A stretch of DNA of 64,000 nt from Candidatus Sumerlaeota bacterium (GCA_017161655.1 JADFCV010000011.1:1-64000); one strand, 5' to 3'; positions 9,401-17,366 are shown, counted from the first letter of the stretch. The notes: a model not told the origin generated them from the sequence alone. Program-made: numbers and translations.

Positions 9401-10206
9401 GTTACACCAAGGAAGCAAAACATTTGCGGGCAGAAGGATGGGTGCGTGTGGGGCTGGGTGCGGTGAGCAGAGTAAGTGGAGAAACGTGCGAATGCATTGT
9501 GAAGGAACGCAAAGCTGGCGGACGCTACGTATCGCTGTGGGATTTCCTGAGACGGGTGAAGCCGGCCCCCGAGGAGGCGCGACAGCTAGCGCGGGCAGGA
9601 GCTCTCGACAGCGTGATCGCCAGGCAACCCACAAGGCTATCGGCGCGGCAGCGATGCAGCTTGCGGCAAGAACTCCTCATCGAGTTGGAAATGCTGCTGC
9701 GCGAACACACTCACAGACGCACAGAGGAGCAGCTTTTCGACCTGGACATCCGGCATCACGTCGCGCAGCAAAGGCAATTAGCGGAGAGAAACGGAACAGA
9801 ACTGACTGAATTCGAGGCCCATGGACGACTCTGCCGCTGGGAAATGGAAACACTGGGTTTCATGGTTCATGGCCATCCCCTCGACTTCGTGAGTATTCCA
9901 CGCGGCACCATCGCTGCACGTGAAATTCGGCGGTATGCCAATCGACGTGTGCAGATGGTGGGATGGGCTATCGCTGCAAAGGAACTTGCTGCATCGAATT
10001 CGGGGAAGCCAATGAAAATGCTCACGCTCGAAGATCGCACGGACACGTTCGAAGCTGTACTGTTTCCTCAAGTGTATGCACGACTTGCTCCCCGCACACT
10101 GAGCTGCGGACCTTATCTTGTGCGCGGACGTGTGGACATGCGGTTGGGCTCGCCCACACTCGAGGTGGAAACGCTCGAGGTGCTGCCAATGCTGATTGCA
10201 CAATAA
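6433..10206 (+). CDS. dnaE2: error-prone DNA polymerase III alpha subunit (DnaE2/ImuC-like)
   Basis: C-family DNA polymerase, 1257 residues, probably the catalytic subunit of damage-induced mutagenesis. Order of domains: PHP domain at the N-terminus (HLHVHSYYSFF, residues 13-23; ALTDTNSMTG), polymerase core with GRGSAANS and the catalytic PDIDLDF (about 463-469), the YQEDVLLVAHEVAGM and SFGKGHSAAFAVLSYQ blocks, and a C-terminal OB fold (VQMVGWAIAAKE, MLTLEDRTDTFEAVLF). It exceeds the roughly 1050-1100 residues usual for DnaE2. Extra length lies in a charged insertion near 635-735 and another at about 36-80. The start overlaps the preceding stop by 4 bases, implying translational coupling to the Y-family polymerase. 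DnaE2 rather than the replicative enzyme is inferred from this context and the SOS-type box. Confidence 0.87.
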   Translation: MSGLHDRGFPFVHLHVHSYYSFFASTLSPEAIVEWAAGEMGAAARERAPEEPIGDLLPSPRRTVLSPRKTTEGTGERLRAEAPRAIALTDTNSMTGIVEFYQAALAVGVKPILGVELTQPLPHEREIFRRRVTVGRIPTEEEAQEEEEGAWGGHGSHSPTLCHGDPERRIVALARNLEGYHELCELTSQRMLDPDFDVLRVAGGISGNVVVLSDWPEALAAMRGRARGTTFGLVTAEHGRRRRNRKVYEECRRLGLPWTVAGDVRLANHEDAQLLALLRAMRELTTMDQVEEREEGRTEGGILRTGEQIAEFFGVGRGHALDAELREAMANTVRIAEMCECRLPLREWKFPKFTGKGEGSGAERLRVLARKGLQWRYGATPPPEAKARLAHELDIIERLGFSDYFLLVHRIVEEARRRGFFTLGRGSAANSIVTYALGISHVCPLRHGLHFERFLNPERSSPPDIDLDFSWRERDEILKWCFEFFGAEKVALIATIQTLRLRQAVREVGKAYGLPPEELNGFNRLKSVGYVLEDMGGGEKNGAKLRALALEQPWRSILELAQRLTGWPRHLSIHCGGIVIAPEPVSRWVPLTHSAKGFVITQMDMVGVEELGLVKMDLLSNRSLGVLKDTLNAIELREASSGQSKGECAGNAGKRTEDGTNSEDKHEVPRGTKGERVAPEEQRAETKAADNTRRAAILAHEAARMKLAGTRRGTSVALAGLLEQFEGELPPEEDSLRELRGKSVREMLFDLETLTRDPATRALIHEGRTMGCFYIESPGMRALFERLRCKEFAEVVAASSIIRPGVAESGMMEEYIARHRGKTQNDIRFPRVQTLLQRLLPETYGVMVYQEDVLLVAHEVAGMTYGEADLLRRAMSGKTRSGEAMETARERFVHGAMECRGLTLEEANEIWRQVASFAGYSFGKGHSAAFAVLSYQVAYLKAHYPAEFFAAVLDNGGGFYGAGAYLEEARRWGLKTLGPCVNDGDVHFRGYTKEAKHLRAEGWVRVGLGAVSRVSGETCECIVKERKAGGRYVSLWDFLRRVKPAPEEARQLARAGALDSVIARQPTRLSARQRCSLRQELLIELEMLLREHTHRRTEEQLFDLDIRHHVAQQRQLAERNGTELTEFEAHGRLCRWEMETLGFMVHGHPLDFVSIPRGTIAAREIRRYANRRVQMVGWAIAAKELAASNSGKPMKMLTLEDRTDTFEAVLFPQVYARLAPRTLSCGPYLVRGRVDMRLGSPTLEVETLEVLPMLIAQ

Positions 10207-10502
10207 ACGCTTTTGCGAGATGTTGGCTCGGATTGGCCCCGACGTTATGACAAAAACTCTTGCAAGAAGAGGCGGTGCAAAAAGGAGCGAGTGAGCGGAA
10301 AAGCCCTTGCGAGCCCTGGAGCATTGGCACGCCCTGTAACACCCCAAGCTAGGCGAGCTGCGAAGTTTGCGCCATGATAGGCAAGAGAAGGCTTGCGCCA
10401 GAAATCAACCGCTGAGGCAAGGAGCGAGTTTTTCCTTGTCAAGAAGACTGCGAAGCACGGATTCGTTTTTCACATAAGCAGGAGAGGAGCGCCCCGAGAA
10501 GA
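10207..10502. other. intergenic region before comM, no gene seen
   Basis: About 300 bases with no plausible gene. No terminator-type hairpin was found after dnaE2, so comM might be reached by read-through. Confidence 0.45.
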
Positions 10503-12038
10503 ATGCTCGCCAAAGCCTTCAGCCAAGCGGTTTATGGCATCGATGCTTTCCTCGTGGAAGTGGAAGTGGATGTCGCGCCAGGCGAGTATTCCTTTAATAT
10601 CGTGGGCCTGCCCGATGCCGCAGTGAAAGAAAGCAAAGACCGCGTGAGAGCGGCGCTTCAGAATTCCAACTTCTACTGTCCGATCCGGCGCATCACCGTG
10701 AATCTGGCGCCAGCAGACATGCGCAAGGAAGGACCGTCCCTCGATTTACCAATCGCCTTGGCTTTGCTTGGCGCCCTGGAACGCGTGAACACCGAGCGAC
10801 TGGCTGAAGTGTGTGTCGTGGGTGAGCTTTCTCTCGACGGCGCGGTCAAAGCTGTGGCAGGAATTTTACCTATCGCGCTAGGAGCGCGAGCAAGTGGCTA
10901 CCGCGCCATTCTGGTGCCCGAGGATAATGCGGCCGAAGCTGCAGTGGTAGACGGCATCGAGGTGTATCCAGTGGCATCGCTTACCGCAGCCGTGAATTTT
11001 CTTAATGGCCAGTCCACGCTGGGACCATTCCGTGTGGACCTGGCAGAAGTGTTCCGCCGCAGTGCCCACTACCATGCGGATTTTTCGGATGTCAAAGGAC
11101 AGGAGGGGGCGAAGCGCGCTCTGGAGATCGCAGCGGCAGGCGGGCACAACGTCTTGATGATCGGGCCACCTGGCAGCGGCAAGACGATGCTAGCAAAACG
11201 CCTGCCTTCGATTCTGCCCGATATGACGCTGGAGGAGAGTATCGAGACCACGAAGATTCACTCGATTGCTGGCCTTGTGAACGTGCGCGAATCGCTCGTG
11301 GCGACGCGACCGTTTCGCTCGCCGCATCACACAATCAGCAACATTGCAATGATTGGAGGCGGAGCACTGCCGAGACCAGGGGAAGTGTCCCTTGCCCATA
11401 ACGGCGTGCTCTTTCTCGACGAGATGCCCGAGTTTCAGCGAACAGTTCTGGAAGTGCTGCGACAGCCGCTTGAAGATGGCGTGGTCAACATCTCACGCGC
11501 GTCAATGAGTCTGAGTTTCCCGGCACGCTTTATTTTGTGTGGGAGCATGAATCCGTGTCCGTGTGGATATTCCACGGACCCCGTGCGCGTGTGCAAATGC
11601 TCTGCGCAGCAGATTCAGAAGTACCGGTCAAAGCTCAGTGGGCCATTGCTGGACCGCATTGACCTTCATATTGAAGTGCCTGCGGTCAGCGTGGCGGAGC
11701 TTGCACGGCGCGACCGAGCTGGAGAAGGAAGCGAAACCATACGGAAGCGGGTGAACGAAGCCCGGCAGCGCCAACAGAGACGTTACCGCGATCTTCCTCA
11801 CATTCACTGCAACGCACATCTGGGCGCGCGTGAGCTTAAGAGATTCTGTCCGCTGAGTGACAAAGCGCAGGAGATGCTTGTGACAGCACTCAAAACGCTG
11901 GGGCTGAGCGCACGCGCGTATGATCGGATCATCAAAGTGGCGCGTACCGTTGCGGACCTCGCAGGCGTCGAGACCATCGATACTGTCCACATTGCAGAAG
12001 CGATCGGTTATCGCTCGTTGGACCGATCAGTGGTTTAG
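10503..12038 (+). CDS. comM: YifB/ComM family Mg-chelatase-like AAA ATPase
   Basis: A 511-residue AAA+ ATPase. ComM is a hexameric helicase that helps branch migration during natural transformation in some bacteria; elsewhere its role is less clear. The N-terminal domain has the family sequence FNIVGLPDAAVKESKDRV (about residues 32-49) and resembles a Lon-type fold. The ATPase core has Walker A GPPGSGKT (about 221-228) and Walker B VLFLDEMPEF. The CGSMNPCPCGY loop and the C-terminal Mg-chelatase-type domain (LSARAYDRIIKVARTVADL) complete the family signature. Length is typical. The gene follows the polymerase pair on the same strand, which fits a DNA-processing neighbourhood. Confidence 0.92.
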   Translation: MLAKAFSQAVYGIDAFLVEVEVDVAPGEYSFNIVGLPDAAVKESKDRVRAALQNSNFYCPIRRITVNLAPADMRKEGPSLDLPIALALLGALERVNTERLAEVCVVGELSLDGAVKAVAGILPIALGARASGYRAILVPEDNAAEAAVVDGIEVYPVASLTAAVNFLNGQSTLGPFRVDLAEVFRRSAHYHADFSDVKGQEGAKRALEIAAAGGHNVLMIGPPGSGKTMLAKRLPSILPDMTLEESIETTKIHSIAGLVNVRESLVATRPFRSPHHTISNIAMIGGGALPRPGEVSLAHNGVLFLDEMPEFQRTVLEVLRQPLEDGVVNISRASMSLSFPARFILCGSMNPCPCGYSTDPVRVCKCSAQQIQKYRSKLSGPLLDRIDLHIEVPAVSVAELARRDRAGEGSETIRKRVNEARQRQQRRYRDLPHIHCNAHLGARELKRFCPLSDKAQEMLVTALKTLGLSARAYDRIIKVARTVADLAGVETIDTVHIAEAIGYRSLDRSVV

Positions 12039-12167
12039 CGGGGATAGCACCATTCTTGATAACTTCCTAATTTGATGACTTGCATGCTCGCGGATATCTT
12101 GAACCGCGCTGCGGTTATGCCTCTCCCCTATCCACGAGAGATATGCTGCTCATATTGCGCGACTCAC

Positions 12168-12557
12168 TTACAACCAACGACGCGCAAGGCCGATGCCGAA
12201 ATGTACCGCTATGAGCCCTACAAAGAGACTTCCAAAGATGTTGGCGAGCGCCAGCAACCAGCTTCCTTCGTCAAAAAGGCTGTGGGTTTCGTACTCGAAT
12301 GTTGAGAACGTCGTGAACGAGCCTATGAATCCAATACAGATGAGGAAAATCATGGGACGGCTATGAGGCACAAACCCAGCCTGCAACAACGGCAAGAGAA
12401 ACCCAAGAACGAAGCTGCCCGTGATGTTGACCCAAAACGTGCCGTAGGGGAAGAGCGGACCGAAGAGTTGATTCATCCAGGAAGCGAGAATGAATCGGGC
12501 GTTCGCGCCAAGGAATCCTCCAATACCAACAAGAACGTAAGGGGTAAGGACTTTCAT
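12168..12557 (-). CDS. crcB: fluoride channel FluC/CrcB
   Basis: Small membrane protein of 129 residues that exports fluoride as an antiparallel dimer. Four hydrophobic helices are visible, with family motifs GANARF, WVNITGSFVLG and the TFSTFE signature (about residues 81-86) that lines the fluoride path. GGAG is 6 bases upstream of the ATG. It is the last gene of a six-gene minus-strand operon behind a fluoride riboswitch, 46 bases after the second DUF190 gene. As a single FluC gene it would work as a homodimer. Confidence 0.95.
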   Translation of the reverse strand: MKVLTPYVLVGIGGFLGANARFILASWMNQLFGPLFPYGTFWVNITGSFVLGFLLPLLQAGFVPHSRPMIFLICIGFIGSFTTFSTFEYETHSLFDEGSWLLALANIFGSLFVGLIAVHFGIGLARRWL

Positions 12558-12603
12558 CGTTTTCTCCGCGTTTTGTTAAGTGGAGCGCGCTAAAGGATTT
12601 TGT

Positions 12604-12960
12604 TCATGATTGTTTGGTTTCGGATTGAGCCACGTACTTCACGACCTGAACCGCCTCGAGAGTGACCAGCCCGTTCGTGATCATTTTGTCGAGCAGTGGG
12701 AGAAACGCTTCGATCTTTTCCTTGCTGTCGATGATCTCGACGACGATCGGCAGATCGGGAGAGAGTTCCACAAACTTAGCGGCGCGCAGGCGGCTGTTCT
12801 TGCCGAACCCCATGATGCCTTTAAAGACAGTGGCTCCTGCGAGGCGCTGTTCGCGGGCTGCGTAAACGATCGCCTCATGGAGCGGCCTGTTACCAAAGGT
12901 ATCGGAATCCCCGATATAGATACGTAACAAGATCCCTTCTTCCGGGAGGTTTTGGGTCAT
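12604..12960 (-). CDS. DUF190 family protein (PII-like), copy 2
   Basis: A 118-residue soluble protein of the DUF190 family. The hallmark segments are LLRIYIGDSD at the start, GATVFKGIMGFG (about 42-53), LSPDLPIVVEIIDS and a C-terminal beta strand (QVVKYV). DUF190 proteins have a PII-like ferredoxin fold; their biochemical role is not settled, but many are encoded next to crcB. The start overlaps the stop of the first DUF190 gene (ATGA), so the two are translationally coupled and may form a hetero-oligomer. Confidence 0.88.
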   Translation of the reverse strand: MTQNLPEEGILLRIYIGDSDTFGNRPLHEAIVYAAREQRLAGATVFKGIMGFGKNSRLRAAKFVELSPDLPIVVEIIDSKEKIEAFLPLLDKMITNGLVTLEAVQVVKYVAQSETKQS

Positions 12961-13307
12961 TTCTTTTCTCCTTTTTCGTCGCGGCGATACATGACGACAT
13001 GAGCGCGTTCGGTTGTTACGATCACATTGCGCAACATCGGCTCGATCTCGGCCAAGAACGCGTCGATTTTTTCTCGTGTGTCCACGATCTCGACCGTGAC
13101 TTCGTGATCATTCACCAGCGCCCAGCGACGCTCTTTGAGGATGATGCCGCTCATGCCGAACCCTTCGAGTCCTCGCAAAACTGTGGCACCAGCAAGTCCG
13201 CGCTGACGGGCTTTGTCCACGATGACTTCAAAGAGCGGACGGAAACGCCATTTCTGAAAGGAGTCCACGAAGATCCGTAGAAGGACCTGTTCACCTTCGA
13301 GTTTCAT
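12957..13307 (-). CDS. DUF190 family protein (PII-like), copy 1
   Basis: A 116-residue paralogue of the next gene in the operon. It shares VLLRIFVDS near the start, GATVLRGLEGFG (about 41-52), VTVEIVDTREKIDAFL and a strand ending HVVMYRR. The first strand is more divergent (DSFQKWRFRPLF in place of GDSDTFGNRPLH). The start lies within the last 17 bases of the dynamin-like GTPase gene, so the genes form one transcript. A sensing or adaptor role in fluoride stress is only inferred from context. Confidence 0.86.
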   Translation of the reverse strand: MKLEGEQVLLRIFVDSFQKWRFRPLFEVIVDKARQRGLAGATVLRGLEGFGMSGIILKERRWALVNDHEVTVEIVDTREKIDAFLAEIEPMLRNVIVTTERAHVVMYRRDEKGEKK

Positions 13308-15063
13308 TGTTTGTCCATTTCTCCAGCTTATGGGCTATTTCCTCAAGTAGGCAAATCTGGCTCTGCAGGGCCTGCTCACGGGCAAGACGAGCTTCGCGTC
13401 CGCTGAGCTCGATCTCACGCGCAGCCTCGACAGATTTTTGAACACGCTGGACCAGACTATCGTACTGGCGCAACAACTCCTCGCGTATGGCAACAAGCGA
13501 TGACTCAACCGCTTGCGCTAGGGCAAAGCGCAAGCGCTCTGTATTGGTGCGGACGGCTTCTTCCACGGCTGCAAAAATGCGTCGTGAGTGATAGCGTCGA
13601 ACCCACGTTTTTGGCAAGAAGGGGGCAAGTACACCAAGTGGAATGGTTCCAAGCATCACTGGGGCGGGGAGAACTGGCCAGTAATCCTCGACACGGAACG
13701 TAAACTCGTTGCTGGTGGCTGGGCTTGCAACTTCAAAAGCAAATAGGTCGCCAGCGAACTGCACTAGTTTTCTCACCAATTCTGCACACCTGTTGGTATG
13801 CTCACGAGCGATCTCGGTAACCCGTTCGCGAACCGTACGCTCAAGCTGGGCACGTTCGCGGGTAAAGGCCCACTCGATGAAACGGCCCATGCTCGACTTG
13901 ACCGAGGGGAGTCCTTCTCGAATTTCGCGTGGGTCGGTGACCTCGCTGACAAGCTTCGTAAGCATAGCAAATGCTTCGCTTCTCACCCGCTCAGCAATTT
14001 GTGGAGCTGCCCGATTTACCGTCATGATGAGCCGAGCGCCGTCGGCATTCAGCACGTCGATCGCCATCTCTTGCTCACGTCGTAGACGTTTAGCTTCTTC
14101 GAGAAAACGCTGCAAGCCTTCCTGGCGCGTTTGCTCGTCCATACGAAGCGCCTTTAACTCGACGCGTGCAAGGTCCCGCTGCTGTGTGGCCACAGCCAGT
14201 GCGCGGCGAGCGAGACTGTGGCGCAGCATGGCCTCACGTTCGTTTTGCAGGAAGGATAGAAGAGCTTGCTTGAGCTGGAGAAACTCAAAACCATCGTCGC
14301 GCTCGTGATGTTGCTTCTCCAGCACGCGAGCGGCGGCCACGGTGTAAAGATGCAGATCCTCCGCTTCGAGTATTTGGATTAACAAGCGACGATTATAATC
14401 AACAAGCTGAGCGAGCTCGTCACGCGGGAGAACGTCTGCTTTGGTCATCACTGGAATAACACGGGGAACAATCCCTGCTACGGTACGCAAAAAGGTCTCT
14501 TCAACTTCCGTCAGTGGCGGATCTGGCGAAATCACAAAGAGTGCTGCATCACAGTAAGAGAGGATGTTCACTGTGGCGGCAGTATTGTGGCGCAGAACTG
14601 ACCCTATGCCAGGCGTGTCAATGAGGCTAATCCCCGGGGGAGGGAAATCCGCATCAACGAACACCTCCACACGCTGGACACCTCGGTGATTATTGGGGTT
14701 CTCCTTTTCTGTCACATATCGGGCGAGAGCAGAAATATCTGTTTCTTCTGCACGTCCGTCAGAAAAAAGCAGAATCAGGCGCTCTGGCGTCGCGTGACGA
14801 ACAAAGGTAGGGACCGCGGTCAGTGGCAGTACAGCTGAGGGTAATATGGGGCGACCAATCAGCGCATTCACGAGAGTACTCTTGCCGCGTTTGAACTGGC
14901 CGAGCACTGCCAGATGAAATGTCCGCTCTTGCCAACGCTTGGCCATCTCAGCGCATGCACTCTGATCTGCCTCTGACGTAAGGCATTCACGAAGCTGATG
15001 CAAAACTGCCAAGAGGTCGTCTTCAGTTGCATCGTCTGTGTAGAGAGGAACACTATGAGACAT
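13291..15063 (-). CDS. dynamin-like GTPase (bacterial dynamin family)
   Basis: A 590-residue large GTPase. Motifs: G1 GQFKRGKS (55-62), candidate G2 threonine in PLTAVPT (80-86), G3 DTPG (149-152) and G4 TKAD (207-210). A long helical region follows, with a hydrophobic segment near 455-485 (VLPAPVMLGTIPLGVLAPFLP) that could be a membrane-inserting paddle, and then a C-terminal coiled coil. Bacterial dynamins remodel or repair membranes. The gene begins 2 bases after the DUF6062 stop and overlaps the first DUF190 gene, inside the fluoride-riboswitch operon. Its role there is unknown to me; protecting the membrane during fluoride stress is a guess. Confidence 0.85.
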   Translation of the reverse strand: MSHSVPLYTDDATEDDLLAVLHQLRECLTSEADQSACAEMAKRWQERTFHLAVLGQFKRGKSTLVNALIGRPILPSAVLPLTAVPTFVRHATPERLILLFSDGRAEETDISALARYVTEKENPNNHRGVQRVEVFVDADFPPPGISLIDTPGIGSVLRHNTAATVNILSYCDAALFVISPDPPLTEVEETFLRTVAGIVPRVIPVMTKADVLPRDELAQLVDYNRRLLIQILEAEDLHLYTVAAARVLEKQHHERDDGFEFLQLKQALLSFLQNEREAMLRHSLARRALAVATQQRDLARVELKALRMDEQTRQEGLQRFLEEAKRLRREQEMAIDVLNADGARLIMTVNRAAPQIAERVRSEAFAMLTKLVSEVTDPREIREGLPSVKSSMGRFIEWAFTRERAQLERTVRERVTEIAREHTNRCAELVRKLVQFAGDLFAFEVASPATSNEFTFRVEDYWPVLPAPVMLGTIPLGVLAPFLPKTWVRRYHSRRIFAAVEEAVRTNTERLRFALAQAVESSLVAIREELLRQYDSLVQRVQKSVEAAREIELSGREARLAREQALQSQICLLEEIAHKLEKWTNNETRR

Positions 15064-15065
15064 TT

Positions 15066-15713
15066 TCAGCGCTCCCCATCAAATGTTGAATCCGAACCGG
15101 AGAAGAATTCGAGACACTCGAGCCAAATGGTTTCGTGGGTTTCTGGTTTGCTCCCCTGTGCCAAGGTGGCATTTTCCGATTCGGCATAGCGCCTCACGCG
15201 CTCATAGAGATTCTCTGCTTTCCTACGGATAACGTCTGCCAGTGTGCGAGTTATGGCCTTGTTTCTAGTTGAACGGGCAATTTGCTGAAGATGCACAAAA
15301 CAAATCGCAGGCGATTCCTCCAAGTAGCTGTGAATCTCTGGTTCGGCAAAATTGTCCAAAAAAGTTCCTATGTTGGATTCCACAGCGTCGGAAGCATAGC
15401 GACATGCTGGGCAAGGAGCTCGTGGTGCTGAAAACAGTTCGCTGTCACTTGCGCTCAGGAGATGACGAAGAAGCGTTTCGTGGAGAAGTGCGACGCCGAG
15501 TGGATCAATGAGAAGTCGTAACTCGCGCGCATGCTCGCGGCAAAAGCCATGTGCGGCGGCAGCATGCTGACGCACCGAGGGGTCATTGACGAATTCGTAA
15601 AGGGTGGTCGTAAGATACCGACGCCCCGCGGAAACGCGAATTCGACAGAACGGACATCCGTCCTGGCGCATCACCTCCACAAGATTAAAGAATGACATAT
15701 GGCGAAATCCCAT
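15066..15713 (-). CDS. DUF6062-like Cys/His-rich protein
   Basis: A 215-residue soluble protein with pairs of Cys and His: CPFC (20-23), FCREH (57-61), CPAC (101-104) and a later CFVHL. This pattern matches my recollection of the DUF6062 family and suggests bound metal, perhaps zinc. No enzymatic motif is seen. The start at 15713 follows the MFS stop by one base (TAGGATG), with GAGGG upstream; an in-frame start at 15752 would overlap the MFS gene by 38 bases. It ends 2 bases before the dynamin-like gene, so a shared function is likely. The family name is less certain than the metal-site pattern. Confidence 0.7.
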   Translation of the reverse strand: MGFRHMSFFNLVEVMRQDGCPFCRIRVSAGRRYLTTTLYEFVNDPSVRQHAAAAHGFCREHARELRLLIDPLGVALLHETLLRHLLSASDSELFSAPRAPCPACRYASDAVESNIGTFLDNFAEPEIHSYLEESPAICFVHLQQIARSTRNKAITRTLADVIRRKAENLYERVRRYAESENATLAQGSKPETHETIWLECLEFFSGSDSTFDGER

Positions 15714-15714
15714 C

Positions 15715-16929
15715 CTACTGACCCTCGTGCGAAGGTGAAAATGAGTCTGCACGTGCTGTGATTGCGACGATCAGCGTGCCGGCGACCATAACTGCCAGAG
15801 CAGCCCCAAATGCCACCGACGGCCCAGCAGCAGCCCACAACCAGCCAACGAGCACACTACTCAAAAGGTCACCCGTCCCGGTCGTAATAGCCAGAGCACC
15901 GTAAGCACTTCCCCTGCGCACGTCTCCAACAAGATCCGCAACGATAGCGTCCTCGACCGTTTCATAGAGCCCAACAGCGATGCCTCCGAGCGCGAAGAGA
16001 CTGATGAGTGCAGGCAACGAATCGAGACGCAAAACCATGATGCCGGCCGCCACGGCAGCACTCAAATAGCCCAGAACCAGCAAGATCCGGCGATTTATAT
16101 GATCCGATAGCCAGCCACCAGCATACGACATGAAAGCATAGGTGACGTTGTGTAACACATACAAGACCACGCCGAGCTGAGCAGCCTTTTCTGCTCCGAC
16201 TGAAGGTGTGAGTACGAAAACAGCATAGAGGATGTAAAACGTGTCCGCAAAGTCACCCAACCCAAAAACTCCCACGCCGACAAGAAATCGGTAGAAGCGC
16301 GGAGGCAATCCGCCGAGACTCGTGATCAAGGGACGACGCGTGGGGACTCTCCCTGGTCGCTCGTGAACGAAATAGATAATGCACAGCGCCGCGAGCACGC
16401 CTGGCACGCACCCCGTCACGATGATACTGCGATACCCAACTCCCAAGCGCATAAGAAGCAGTACGAATAGAGGGGCGACAATGGCTCCCATCGTATCCAA
16501 GGCACGTTCGAAACCAAACGCTCGACCGTAGCACTCTGGAGTCACAGCATCTGCAAGAAGAGCTTTCCGCGCTGGTGTGCGAAGCCCACGGCTGATCCAC
16601 GCCAGCGTCCGTCCAAGGACAACCCAAATGGGAGAAAGTGCCGCTGCGATCACAAGAGGGGAAAGACCCATCACGGCGTAACCAGCAGCGCAAAGAGGTT
16701 TTCGTCGCTGGAGGCGGTCGGCCAGCCACCCACCATAGAATTTTGCAAGCATCGAGGCCCCATCGGCAATTCCCTCAACAGCTCCGAGAACTGCAGCGGC
16801 CGCACCAAAAGTGGCAAGATAGGCAGGCAGAACACTCGTCACGGTCTCGTGGCTAAGATCGCTAAAAAAAGAAGCCAGACCGACGCCAATCACCGTCCTG
16901 TTGAGCCAGCGCTGTGCATTTCCGCTCAT
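15715..16929 (-). CDS. MFS transporter
   Basis: A 404-residue major facilitator with about 12 predicted membrane helices. Visible family features are the loop 2-3 motif (GGWLADRLQRRKP) and its repeat in the second half (GGWLSDHINRR). It is the first gene of the riboswitch operon, with GGAG 8 bases before the ATG and a leader of more than 200 bases. The substrate cannot be read from sequence. Fluoride itself, or a metabolite that accumulates under fluoride stress, is possible from context only. Confidence 0.85.
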   Translation of the reverse strand: MSGNAQRWLNRTVIGVGLASFFSDLSHETVTSVLPAYLATFGAAAAVLGAVEGIADGASMLAKFYGGWLADRLQRRKPLCAAGYAVMGLSPLVIAAALSPIWVVLGRTLAWISRGLRTPARKALLADAVTPECYGRAFGFERALDTMGAIVAPLFVLLLMRLGVGYRSIIVTGCVPGVLAALCIIYFVHERPGRVPTRRPLITSLGGLPPRFYRFLVGVGVFGLGDFADTFYILYAVFVLTPSVGAEKAAQLGVVLYVLHNVTYAFMSYAGGWLSDHINRRILLVLGYLSAAVAAGIMVLRLDSLPALISLFALGGIAVGLYETVEDAIVADLVGDVRRGSAYGALAITTGTGDLLSSVLVGWLWAAAGPSVAFGAALAVMVAGTLIVAITARADSFSPSHEGQ

Positions 16930-17113
16930 TTACAAAACTCCATTCCACCCAGTGAAATGTTAGGAGAATGGAAGTGGGAACAGAGGTTAGGCAAGAATAC
17001 ATTCATTTTATTAAGTAAAATAGACCGAGGGGCGATGAGCTGGACTACGCGCGAGACCGAATCTCGTGAAAAAGGGCTATGGATATCGCCGGCTGACGCT
17101 GAAGAAAACATTT

Positions 17114-17150
17114 CTCCTACTCACCCAATGTTTTTTCGTCAGAGTAGGAG
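17114..17150 (-). terminator. riboswitch expression platform (terminator hairpin)
   Basis: On the minus strand CTCCTACTC (17150-17142) can pair with GAGTAGGAG (17122-17114), a perfect 9-bp stem, followed by AAATGTTTTCTTC. The upstream arm is also the 3' pseudoknot strand of the fluoride aptamer, so aptamer and hairpin are mutually exclusive. This is the layout of a transcription-terminating switch that is ON with fluoride. The U tract is imperfect. Confidence 0.65.
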
Positions 17151-17196
17151 TCATCAGCGCTAGCACGGGCGCAGTTGTAAGGCAGACTCCATTGCC
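17144..17196 (-). ncRNA. fluoride riboswitch (crcB RNA motif)
   Basis: Read on the minus strand, the element begins GGCAATGGAGTCTGCC (17196-17181) and ends GCTGATGACTCCTAC (17158-17144). It has the conserved parts of the fluoride aptamer: P1 GGCA/TGCC, a central GCGC/GCGC hairpin, the GCTGATGA box, and the long-range pseudoknot GGAGTC (17190-17185) with GACTCC (17152-17147). The 3' CCTAC is invariant in the family as I know it. It heads the operon that ends with crcB, as expected for fluoride binding. I found it by reading; no covariance search was run. Confidence 0.9.
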
Positions 17197-17366
17197 TCTG
17201 CTCTGCTTTACATCATCTTGGGCAAAACTACTCAGTCTGGGAAATCGCGAGCTCACGGCTCCTAATGAGTTTGGCACTTGAACAATCGACTTCTGCTCAG
17301 TTGAGATCCCCCTAGTGGCCACGCACTCTGCTCATGCATTGGCCATTATGAAGGAGGGGCATTCAG

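Noticed and set aside
16930-17366. Possible riboswitch on the plus strand before the pilT-like gene (GGGGCGATGAGC near 17030)
   Set aside because: The GGCGATGA start looked aptamer-like, but the required 3' partner in the right order is missing; the true aptamer is on the minus strand at 17196-17144.
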